A DNA stretch of 64,000 bases, from positions 113,170,100-113,234,099 of the forward strand of contig CM073590.1 of assembly GCA_037074705.1 (NCBI GenBank). Reading direction: 5' to 3'. This stretch comes from Zhengitettix transpicula. Taxonomy: Eukaryota; Arthropoda; Insecta; Orthoptera; Tetrigidae. Below the pieces are notes generated by a model. It did not search any database and was not told the DNA's origin. It worked only from the letters and a program-made list of their open reading frames with translations. The position numbers were made by a program, and so were the translations under genes. This document shows positions 1-10,700 of the stretch, one piece after another (position 1 is the first letter of the stretch; each line of letters begins with the position of its first letter).

Positions 1-565
1 ATATTCATATTTAGATTCTCATGCCATGGCTTCATATATTTTTATGTATCAATAAAATGGCCTCAATATTTCTTTTTACATTCGCAAAGCAATCCATTTT
101 ATGTTACAACCTACCAAGATACAACTGTTTATATAAGTGAAATAACTCTTTTCCCTGTATACCGAACCGATTAATTTTAGTGTATCTTTACTCAAGAGTA
201 TCCGAAATCATTGCCATCTAAATAACTGACTGTAAAATTTTCACAAGTAAACTGTCGAACCTACTTTGGTGAAGCTTTACTTTGTTGTTATATATAGATC
301 TTTGAGAAGGTTCTTAGCGATATAAAATAATCAGCCGCCGTTGTAGAGAAATTAACCATCGTTTCAAAATCATGATTTTTTTTCGCTTTTTACAAGAAAA
401 CTATCGAATTAATTTCTATTAAGCTTTATATCATCATCTTTATGTAAAAGTGTAACAAGATTTTAAGTAATATCTAACAACAAACCGCGATGTTGAAACA
501 AAACTGCGGACGTTACAAAACCTGATTTTAAGCGCTTCCAGAGGACAATGTTTTCTTTGCCGACC
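1..565. other. AT-rich non-coding, nothing recognised
   Basis: No open frame of note, no repeat shared with other parts of the window and no structural RNA was seen. Confidence 0.5.
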
Positions 566-760
566 TATTGTGGTGTAGCGGTCAGCGTATTTCCATCACA
601 TTATAGAGGTCCCTTGTTCAAATGCCGGTGAGGGCATTGATGTTTGCGTGCGTGAGAGAAACTCTCGTCAAATCAGTCCCTGGAAAAAGCAAAATGAATG
701 CCCATAACGAGTCGCTAATAACCGAAGCTGTCGATGCGTCTGTAAATAAATAAATATAAA
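566..760 (+). repeat. tRNA-derived SINE
   Basis: A Pol III A-box-like TGGTGTAGCGG (571-581) and a B-box-like TTGTTCAAATG (614-624) are spaced as in tRNAs and followed by CCGGTGAGGGCATTGATG, a non-tRNA body and an A/T-rich tail ending in repeated AAATA at about 742-760. The acceptor stem is not closed, so it is a SINE head rather than a tRNA gene. The B-box carries substitutions, which suggests an old copy. Confidence 0.65.
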
Positions 761-1953
761 AATATGTCTTCTTTACAGAAAAACGGCTGAACGTTTTTCT
801 CTTAAGGGTAAATAACGTCTTTCTTAAATTTTGATTCACAATTGAATAAACTTAAAACTTATAATTCAGTTTACCCATACGCGAAAAATATTTGTATTAT
901 AGAATAAATAACAAAAAATGTAAATTCAAGGCAACTTGATACTGTAACATGAAGTTGTAAGCAAAGCGGTAACAAAAAAATAAACTAGCACTATCCTATC
1001 AATAACACAGAATGTAGACAAAATTTTTGTCCCCAACGCAAACCCTAATGTTAACAACAGAGCAAAATATTTTCAAATGCCGGAGGAAGGCACCAATTTT
1101 AAAATAGACAGTACAAAATGGACAATAAATACATTTTCAAATTTAAATCCCTTGAATTTTGTACTAAATTCTCTGAAAATACAAAAGGTAAAATATGCAC
1201 GTTAGATTAAACGAATATAGATATATTTGTATAAGCAAACCAATTTTAGAAGAACGGCCCTGAAACCACTACTTTCAACTTTTAAACCTCCTCTCTATGT
1301 ATCCAAACCGCAATTTCACTAGAAAATTGCCAGTCATGTGGTCCAAGTCAATATGGTTCCATTATTTGTTTAAAAGAAGGTTATATTAGAGATAACAAAC
1401 ACACACAAAACAGGCATGTAAAGTAATTTAATTGTCAGTGGGGTAATGGAGAATAATTGGATGACAAAATGATGGGACAGGAAAAGAAGAATGAGATGTT
1501 TGTAAGAAAATAGAGAAGTAAGATAAGGAAAAACGATACAATAGTCATCTTCAGGCCAAATGGGGCAGTCTGTTGAGAAGTTTTGCAGAATTGAACTTTA
1601 AGACACTCTACTTGGTTAAGTTTTCTTTTAAACAATCAATGGAGTAATCAATAAATAAAAATGCGTACTTTAAAAATTGCTAAGACTGGAATTCACCGGA
1701 TGGAACTAACCCTCAGAAGAAAACAATTTTATCTTGTAAAAATAGCTGATGTCCATGGAGGAGATTTAGGATCCCAGGCCCAACGAGATACGGCGAAGTA
1801 AAAATATATGTACGAAATACTGCCCCAGTGAATTGATGGAGAGACGAATATTCGTGCAGGATCTAATAAATGTTTATATTTATTGGTAAAAATGCATTTA
1901 AAAGTTCTCACTCAGTAGCATCAGGCGAATTTTCTTCAGGTCAAGGAGTCTTT
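761..1953. other. AT-rich non-coding, nothing recognised
   Basis: Several short frames (1435-1635 minus, 1729-1911 minus) have no motif. No repeat shared with the rest of the window was noted. Confidence 0.4.
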
Positions 1954-2050
1954 AACCTTCCGTTCAGTTTGCTCTCCAAAGTGTTAAGCGTCGTAATATG
2001 TTGTAGAGCTGTTTCCCCGGTTGCCTACAGCGCCACTAGCTATTGTGTGG
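1954..2050 (+). repeat. Direct repeat, copy 1 (97 bp)
   Basis: AACCTTCCGTTCAGTTT through CAGCGCCACTAGCTATTGTG is repeated in the same orientation 363 bp downstream with about ten differences. The unit is less AT-rich than its surroundings. It may be part of an old LTR-like or tandemly amplified element; no family was recognised. Confidence 0.7.
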
Positions 2051-2316
2051 TCTCACTGAGTTGTTATCAGGCAGAGAGAATCGTACCAAGAACGAACCTT
2101 CCAATAGAGTTCTGTTGACTGTAGTGGGTGACAGAAGCAGCCGTTTACTGAAATCTATGGTCGTCAACTCTCTGCAAATCCGCTGTGTGCCGAGTCGGCT
2201 TGAAACTGGATTTTCGAGGATTGGCAGGCGGAGGAAAGATAAGTTGGAGGAAGACTCGTTGGTTTCTAGGAAGGTGCGCGTCATAACGCAAGATTTTTCA
2301 GTTCGATTGAGTCTGG

Positions 2317-2413
2317 AACCTTCCGTTCAGTTTCTCTCGAAAGTGTTAAGCGGCGAATGATGTTGCAGTGCTGTTTCCCCGGTTGCCTACAGCGCCACTA
2401 GCTACTGTGTGGT
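2317..2413 (+). repeat. Direct repeat, copy 2 (97 bp)
   Basis: Second copy of the unit at 1954-2050. The 266 bp between the copies hold a GC-moderate open frame (2043-2360 plus, no ATG start, no recognised motif). A tandem array with a unit of about 363 bp, cut to one and a third units, would give the same pattern. Confidence 0.7.
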
Positions 2414-3199
2414 GGTTGTACCGCCTCTGGATAAAGCTCGTTACTGACTAAGTTCGCGACGCGTATATCTGAGTCCACAAATTTGAAACCATAACCGAGC
2501 AGATCTCAAGTAGATTTGCAGTAGGACCGTGTATCCCGAGCTTCCGCATAAGCTATACTTCCTGTTGCTACAGCATATCGGGAATCGATTTTGTTTGTTT
2601 CACACCTGCTTTGAAGTTGAACTTCGTCACACGTCATCGGAGACGCTGTATCAGCAAACATTCATAATACATTATACCAATTATAAACGATTAATTACAA
2701 AAACACAAGTTGATTATTGAAGATATGTTTAAAAATATGTGTCCATTTTAAGACAGAAACGTCACCTCTCTGTCGCAAGGCGGAAATCACACGGAAACTG
2801 GAAATAAATTGCTGGCGCGAACTTAGTGATTAAAACGAGAAAAGTGTGAGATAATCATAACATCACTCATAGATTCCAGTCCATACTATAATAAATAAAT
2901 TTACGTTTTTGTTACCATCATTCTGAACTTACGATTCAAAAATTGAATTATTTTCTTATACGTTATTCTTCGGTATAGATATCATATCAAGTGATAGCCT
3001 ATCATCAATATTATATGCTCATATTTCTAATATAAAATTCATACCCGAAAGTGATAAGAATTTTTTCAATGATTCTAGGAGACCCATTTAGTGTTAAGAG
3101 TTTGATAAATATTCTCGATCTAGTATGATAGCACTGAAATTTGAAGTAAACAGAAAAATCTACACTGCTTCCAACAGCACTCAGAGCCTAAACGGCCAT
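2414..3199. other. Non-coding, nothing recognised
   Basis: The first 350 bp are moderately GC-rich and could belong to the same unidentified element as the 97-bp repeats. The remainder is AT-rich. Confidence 0.3.
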
Positions 3200-4600
3200 T
3201 GATTGAATTTATATTGGAGCTAATATGCAGCATTTCGCTCATCAAACGAGGTAATAATTACATTCAACTTCTAAAATTTTTACATTTATCCAATCAATTT
3301 TGTGGTTATTCATTTATAAACGATTTGGTAAAAAATGTTACGAATTTACAAAATGTTCTTTAATTCTGGTTCAAAGCTCACGCTTCGTTTGACCGATATA
3401 ACAGGCTCTACAATCTAAACACTCAATTTTGTATATAATTACGTTTATAGAATCTTTAACAAAATTTAAATTATTAAATGATTTAAATATTATCCTTATC
3501 CGTATAATTAGCATATACGTTGATTAATTGAAATAATATATGTATAAAGAGTTCTCGGGTTTCCGGTCGAATAACGTGATTTAAACACAACATAGAAACG
3601 TTGTGTTTAAATCACGTTACCCGACCGGAAACCCGAGAACTCATTATACAGAATATACGTTGGGAATATTTACGCTCTTTATGAAATAATATAGTTTATA
3701 GATATGGTAAAACGAAGTAGTACTTCGATTTTTTTGCTATTTGTGGTTGTGAGTGAATTATTTTTATATAACAATGAGTTTAATCTCATTCAACTGATGG
3801 TTAAGAATGAAAAATTATAATATTAATTTTTTTTTCAATATTTCTTTGTGAAACTTGTGGTGAGATAATTTAACAGCCTTGTAAACTAAATTAAAATCCT
3901 TAGTTCCTTAATTTTGGATGGGGTTATTTGAATAACAATTTAATATTATTTCTGACTAGGTAGGTATCTGAAATCAATTAGTGAAAACTTTATTATTATA
4001 GCAGAATATTGTAATTTCAAGAAAGTTAATAGAATTATTATGTTGTAATTCATAAGTGAATTTTAAATTTTGGTAGAAGTTGAGAAAAATATTACAAATT
4101 TAGCCAATTCAGATTTGTGAATATTAAGTCCAATATAAATTCGATAATTGTGAAAACTAATACACAAAATTTAAATTCCATACGTGTCACAGTTTTATTA
4201 TGATTTAAAATCATGTATATTTGATATTTTAAATTTTGTATTCCTTTCTTATACAGAAACAGTCACTAAAAAGTAATTTTTGTTTTGTATTCTGGATGGC
4301 GTTGTTTTCTCTCATTTCTGAGTGCTCTTAGTAGAAGACCAAATTTTTCTGGACAATTCATATTTTCTTAATTATGTAAGTAACCACGTTATACTAAATT
4401 TATTTGTTTGTTTGGAAGTCAACTATTGTCTTTTACATTATATTTAATTTTAGATGCAACTGAAGAGGGAAGAAATGTTTTTTGATTTATGTAAATTATA
4501 ATAATAAATTTCTGAATTATCACTATGTTTCTTTCATTGTATTTATAAAAGTCAGATTAATTTTCATATTTAATTTGTAATAAAACGTATAATTTTTACT
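3200..4600 (-). pseudogene. Penelope-like element relic 1: GIY-YIG endonuclease end (PLE)
   Basis: Read on the minus strand, 3436-3371 translates as IYKIECLDCRACYIGQTKR, the signature of the GIY-YIG endonuclease of Penelope-like retroelements: Y-x-I-x-C-x-x-C before C-Y-I-G-Q-T-x-R. Frame-shifted remains continue the family pattern, with an R-I-K-E-H-like segment at about 3350 and a W-x-N-V-K-I-L-E-V-E-x-N-Y-like segment at about 3220-3290. Stops and frameshifts make it dead. The higher coordinates align with relic 2 (39675-41170), including the linker before the endonuclease (about 3700-3900). The RT catalytic core was not found, so the copy looks truncated at its 5' end, as PLEs often are. 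A 94-bp palindrome (3549-3642) interrupts it and is absent from relic 2. Confidence 0.75.
3549..3642. repeat. Foldback palindrome (43-bp arms) inside PLE relic 1
   Basis: The arms 3549-3591 and 3600-3642 are inverted copies with two mismatches around an 8-nt spacer containing GAAAC. The arm ends GAGTTCTCGGGTTTCC...; the same terminal sequence ends the larger palindrome at 48251-48423. It is therefore one arm pair of a dispersed family, whose downstream part here starts at the GAAACGTTGTG segment of the hammerhead-like motif. Confidence 0.85.
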
Positions 4601-6770
4601 TCTGTGAGTATTACTTTTCGCTTACCTTCTTAATGGTTTGAGAACGTTCTGTTACAAACTGGCATATTTCGCGATAATACCTGCTTTTCCGTCGTATTAC
4701 TTTATTTGATGGTTTAGTCGAGAAGGAATATCACTCATAGGTTTAGTATATTATTGCCAAGGAATCGGTTTCAATAAGCATAACTTATATTTGCAATAGT
4801 ATTTCTTCTCACATGTCTCAAGAGATTTCATACTTGCACTTATCGGAATTTCCGCAGCATTTGCGAAGTGAGTTAGTTGCTCTCCTTCCTGCATTATTCA
4901 GTATCTTCCCGGACATAACTCAGCTGGCGCGAGGGTGAGTAAAAGCTAGTTGGATCTTCCAGGGATGTCCTCGAACATCTATCCGTTCTAATTACAGATA
5001 TACATATATGCCATAGGTAAGGAAGTTGTATGTCAAAGGCATTATTTTATTACAGATTGTTCACATATATTCATATGTTGTTAGGCGAACGCACATTCAG
5101 TGAATGGTTTAGTAGGAATGTTCTATCGTTAAACGATGGGCAGATTTTGGTATTTAACGGAAAACGAGAAAATTGAAGGGCTGGATTGAGGTGTACGTAT
5201 ACAAATTTTTATTCCACGACTTTAATTTTGTGCTTGTACAACTCTCCGAATACTCTTGTGGGAAGTCGACGCTATTTTCTTTTAGCTTAAAGCATTTATA
5301 GTTAACGTTTAAAAATAGATTACCACAATATATCTCAAGTCACTCATCTGATTTTTCTGTTCTTTTAATGTACGGGAAATATATTGCTACAATATCATGT
5401 ATTGGTTTAAAGTAGACCTACGATTCCTGTTCAGAAAGAATTATAAGTTGTAATTAAACAGCGAGCCGAGTAATAAACAGTTTTTGAAAAATAGTTCAAT
5501 TTGGAGGTGGAAAAAATTTATCGAAAATAATTGTTGGAAATTGTTAGAGGACACGGTCTCAATAAGAATCAATGACGTTATCAATGAAAACAAATTATAT
5601 ATAGAAAATACAACTAACATTATTATTAACAGAATTATAGATCCAGTATAATCTTCACTTATATTCTAATAAGTATGCATTACATTATATTATTGGATAT
5701 ATATTGTGGTAATTATAAAGAAACGTAATTAATTAATGTACAAGATTTTGGGACTTGCATTGTTGTCGGCGTAAACATACGATTTGTATACAAGAATATG
5801 GGGCTATAATGCTTGCGTGCTGTGTGTATTGTGGTGAAACATTGCTGGACGCGCGGAAATTCAGTGTATGTTTGGGAGGCACAGGAGTACAGTAAATTCA
5901 GGAAAAGTGTGTTCGGAGTCGCCGGTTTCTTTTCTTTAGGCAAACATCTGCAACGATACTATGTCGACTGTTTATTTCCCTGATGCAGAATAATATCGGA
6001 GTCTAGCATATGTTCACAAATCATACGATTTGTCAGTTCTTGGGCGCCAGGTTATTTTATCAAGTGAATAAACAAACTTTGATGATTTTAATAATTTATT
6101 GATCGAGAGAACAGCGAAACAATTAGTGAGGTCGAATACAGGAAGCAGGAAGTGTTGCATGTGGAAATAATAACCACAAGTAAATTATGTGAAAAACATG
6201 GCCTGTATATAAAAAGGTGTTAAGCAATAATCGAGTGTGCACGAGACCCTTCTTTTTCGCACCGCAAAACTGTAAGGTAAATCAAACAATTCATTATATG
6301 TAAACCCAACAGTAAATGATATTTTATCTTAAGAGTTCCGATTTCAATAGTTCACTGATTGTTTAAAGTAAGAATTTTCTCATTTCGTAAATTTTAATTG
6401 TTTGTCGTAAATATTCTTTATTGGAGGCCCCATAGTCGACCCTGCGATCAAGCCGTGGCATATTATCAAGTTTTTACCGACATGTAATATAATTTCAATG
6501 ATTATCATTTATTTGGTGGTAATAAATTAATTTTGTTCCATATTTTAAACTCTGATCTTTATAATTAAAATCCAATCATTTAATTTTAATTTTCTTATTT
6601 TGATTGTCATTTAATTTAAAATACTACTTTTGGCGTCCTCAACGTATGGCACGTTTCAAATAATAGAATAATTTCAATCATTTATCTTAAATTACTACAA
6701 TATATATATATTGTAATAATTAATAAAATATATATATATTATCTTTTACAATAATTCAAGATGTGAATTA
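4601..6770. other. AT-rich non-coding; weak TATA-like site at 6207
   Basis: No coding signal was seen. At 6207-6216 TATATAAAAA is followed about 70 bp downstream by a good donor-like AAG|GTAAAT (about 6271-6279), which could be a promoter of a retroelement LTR or a chance match. Nothing else supports a gene. Confidence 0.3.
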
Positions 6771-7700
6771 TGTGGCGTTTTTAAATGAAAAGAACTTTTA
6801 CGTGAATACTATTAAAGTAGATTTATTAACAATTTTAAAACAAGTATTCAAATTACAAAATATTTGGGATCTCAGGGTCTTGAACTGGGTTTGATAATGG
6901 CAGAATTAATATAAACAAAATCACAAAAATTACATTTACTTTATATGGGAATCAGTGCGTCTGAACATAGACGAAATTTGTTGCTGAAGAAATAATACTA
7001 AAGATTGAATTTAAACAATTTCAATTTTTATCAAGAAATAAAGAATGATCTGAATAATTAAAGATCTCATTTTATCGATAATTAAAGAACGATCTGACGT
7101 TTACCTTTTAAACGTGGTTTACAATGATTTTAAAGTTTTCTTTCTACTTACGGCAGCCCAGGTCTCATTTTAACTTTTCGTGCACAATTTTGGGGATATC
7201 ACTGATTCTAAGTACTCACAGACTCTAAATGTTCACAGACTCTAATTAGCGTAGTTTGTTAGTTGGTTTAAAATAAATTGGTCGATTCTCGATGATTTAC
7301 TGCAACCTGGATTTGTAGATCTCGTGGATTTTTGTTGAAAATGCACCTCATTGGTTTTGTCTGTTGACTGAAGACTAGTTCAGTTTCTGCATTTTGATAT
7401 AACAGCGTACTGGTTACTGGAACACTTTCTCGTTCTTTAAATTAGACCTTTCAGTCTTCACTGCTGACTGACAAAGATTGTTCAAGTTTTCGTGAATTAG
7501 AATTTTACTCTGTACATCTTGCCGTTTACTGCCCAACTGTTCGTTCGTTTCGTAAATTTTGAGCGCGTAAAACCTTCTCGACCGATCAACAATACTTTCT
7601 TTGCATTGCCGGTTTGTTGCGGCGTCCGCTATATCCACCAATAATGAGTCCTCTACAATTCAACTTCTCAATTAGAACAATGCCTTAATTACCAATTACT

Positions 7701-7703
<3 letters not shown>
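6770..7703 (+). repeat. Family D element, copy 1 (about 0.9 kb)
   Basis: Homologous in order to 50640-51530: the shared landmarks are a GGGTTTGATAAT segment (about 6888), a TACTTACGG segment (about 7146), a G-C-richer stretch with GAGCGCG (7561) and a terminal CAATTACTACAATAT running into (AT)n at 7704. No long open frame. The family is not recognised. It diverges strongly from the other copies and contains no coding motif. Confidence 0.5.

Positions 7704-7751
<48 letters not shown>
7704..7751. repeat. (AT)n microsatellite at the end of family D copy 1
   Basis: A pure AT dinucleotide run of about 48 bp, placed at the same terminal position as the (TA)n at 34699-34741 in copy 2. Confidence 0.9.
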
Positions 7752-7754
<3 letters not shown>

Positions 7755-10700
7755 TTTAATAAATAGGATATCTTACTTAATAAGTAATAAAAATAATAAT
7801 AGTTAACAGAAGTTTTGTTAACAACATTTATTGGAATTATATTATGCGTTAAAAATTTTAAAAACGAAGTAATTGATTCATTAATAAGTCCCGTTTTTGA
7901 AATTAATGTGTTAGGTATTTCAGAATTACAGAAAAAACGCAGTATCTTCATTTGTTAATTAGATACTGGTCAGTTTATACTTTCAAAAAATTAGTTCTGA
8001 CCATAAAACGGTGGAAACATTGAATTGAAAACTCATAAGTCAAATGCTTATTTATCTACAAAATTTTTCAGAAAATGTTTTCTTTGAAATGCATTAGATA
8101 TTCTCGGAATGATTCTCACAGTGAAATAACTAATTTTCGCATGGAATAGCACTCAAATCTCGTTTTTTTTTATTCTTGCATCAGAATTTATCTACTGTTT
8201 CCCTTCATATATACTTTTTTTAATACAATATTTACATTGACTTGAAAGTTTTCGGAAGCAAATTTATAGAAACATAATTCCATTTTCAAGGTACCTTTAT
8301 ACAGGGAAGAAACTTTCCCGCGGTTAATGTAAACATAACATAGTAGATTTTAAACAACTGTAATTAAGATAAATATTTTTATATGTTTACATAGTTGAAT
8401 ATTTTATTCTAATTCAGTTTTACAAATACTCTGGCATTGAGGGGATGTTCGCTTGAAAGTCAATATTTATGTTAATATTGAAATAATAAACTTTTGTCCT
8501 GATAACAAAAGATATCTTAAGAAGTTTCTTATTTAAGTAAAACTGGATAAACTTAGGTACATCTCCCATGAATAATACAATGTTAATAATAATACCCTCA
8601 GTATCTTGTCAGCTACTGCGAATTATATTCTTTTTTTGTGGACCTGATCCAATGAAAAATATACAACAAAGCGAAATAAAAAAATCCTGGTAAAGGATAT
8701 TCCTATCTTTTCTTGACAAAAAAGGATTTTCTCGTGCAAATTTTAGTTGCATAGTCAGTAGACGTACAACACGTTTTATAAACACATACATGGAACTCCT
8801 CACCTATAGTATAATATTCATACTTCCACATTAATAACTTACATAAAATTATCCCTCAGTATTTCGGAAATCAAACTGAAGCCCTCCAAAAAAATATATT
8901 AAAATTATATAGACGCTATTTCGTCGATTTTTCCAATTACGTTCGGAAGTACTAAAACAATTACTATTTCTGGCAACTAAATTAAAATTAATTATAGAAA
9001 TCGGAATAAATTAACACATTAAATTCAACAAATTAGCAACAAAAGACCGAAGGCAACATTCAGACCGATAGCTGACTTACCTTTCGAACCAAACATGTGC
9101 CAGAAAATTAAGGTCAGCCACATTCTTTATTCGGCAGAGATACTCGCATCAGCTCTGACATTAAAATATTTCAGCAAGAATTTAACTCATCATTTAATTT
9201 TGAAACCTACTAATTTGTTAAATAAAATATTAACAAATGCACGCAAGAAGTTTTCCTCAACCCACGAAATAGCAAACCTCTGGAACTTCCACAAGTACCT
9301 CTCGTTTATTTACGTTACCATACTTTCCAAAATTATCAGAAGAATGACTATTAAATACAAAATGGTCATAAGTTTTCTCCGGTCGTACTATAGTGAGCGG
9401 CATGTACGATGGCGACTGTGGTTACTGTCAGATTCAGTAATCGCCTAGAGATTAAATTCGTTAGATAGTTATCGTGTGTGTGTGTGTGTTTGTGTCCAAC
9501 ACCCTACTTCGTTCCTGATGCTTAATATAGTGATATGCTCAAATAAACCGACGTTAACTATAAAATTCTTTGCGAATTGGGGAAATCGAACATAGTTGAA
9601 ACACGATGTATCATATAAGTAATTAGAAATTCGGAGAAATATCCTATTTAAAACTAAATAATTTCAGCATCAGTTTATTTTTCAAGAATTTGGTAGTGTT
9701 GGCTAATCTTCATACAGTTTTAAGGAAATGTAAAGAAGTGATGAAACAAGACTATCTCTGTATCTAGTGGCAACGTTCTCGACATCTGGAACTCACTAAT
9801 TTGTTCTGATAAAAACTAAATGTAAACAATCAGTGCCTGTCACGTTCACCCCGAAGTCTATAAATTTAGCGACAAGTCTCAAACTTCCCGAGTTAGACGC
9901 GAAGTCCTCTATAGCCGTCCCTCTGGAATTGACTCACTTTTAGTAGGTTTATTTATGTCCCATTGCTCGGACTCGTGTGCCCAGCTTGGATTCTTAACAT
10001 TTTTTCCCCTGAGACGAGGTATTTTTCTGATTTTTTCCATCTTTCACTCTTTCATAATCAATCGATTATCAGGTAAAGTTTAGAGGAACACAGAACAGAT
10101 TGCACACAAAACATCTACATGTAAATATTTGAACATGAAATAATTAGATTTGCGCACTACAGAAAAAGACGAGTACTAATTTATGTATAAATTGTGAATT
10201 CAAGGAATTGAAGAATATTCATGTCTCGTGCGCATTAAAAAAATTGAAAATTAATTAGTAGTAGTAATTCGAAGTGTATGGAAACTTGCAGGCGTTGAGT
10301 GACGGAAAATTTTCCACCTTATAATCACACAGGCCGATCACAACTATTAAGTGAACACAAAAATTAGTTATATAAGTCAATAAAGTAGAGAAAGGTAGGC
10401 GATGCCAAGTAAACAATAAAGTCGAGTTAATTATTATAAAAAGATTAAGGTAGATTCTAGAGAGACTAACCGTTTAATTGAAATTATTTCGTGACATCAC
10501 GTTTCGATACTGAAATATTTAATTTGAAGTTATCCAAGGATTACGATGAACTTTTCATCTTCTGAATATTTTATCCCTTAATGTTGGGTTAGAATGTTTT
10601 GGAATTGCTTAGTATAAGTGAGCTCTCGTTGATTTTGCTGTGGAAATATTTCAGGCGTATTCTCGCGCCTAGTATTTAACTGAGGAATGTGTGCGAAAAG

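Noticed and set aside
571..640. Candidate tRNA gene
   Set aside because: A and B boxes are present, but the acceptor stem does not close and a non-tRNA body with A/T-rich tail follows, so it is a SINE.
2043..2360. 105-codon plus frame as a gene
   Set aside because: It starts at GTG rather than ATG, spans between the two 97-bp repeats and has no recognised motif.
6207..6280. TATA box followed by a splice donor as a gene promoter
   Set aside because: There is no coding exon or initiator match. Chance TATA runs are frequent in this composition.
9095..9448. 117-codon plus frame as a gene
   Set aside because: No recognised domain, Kozak context or splice signals. Codon content follows the local AT-rich background.
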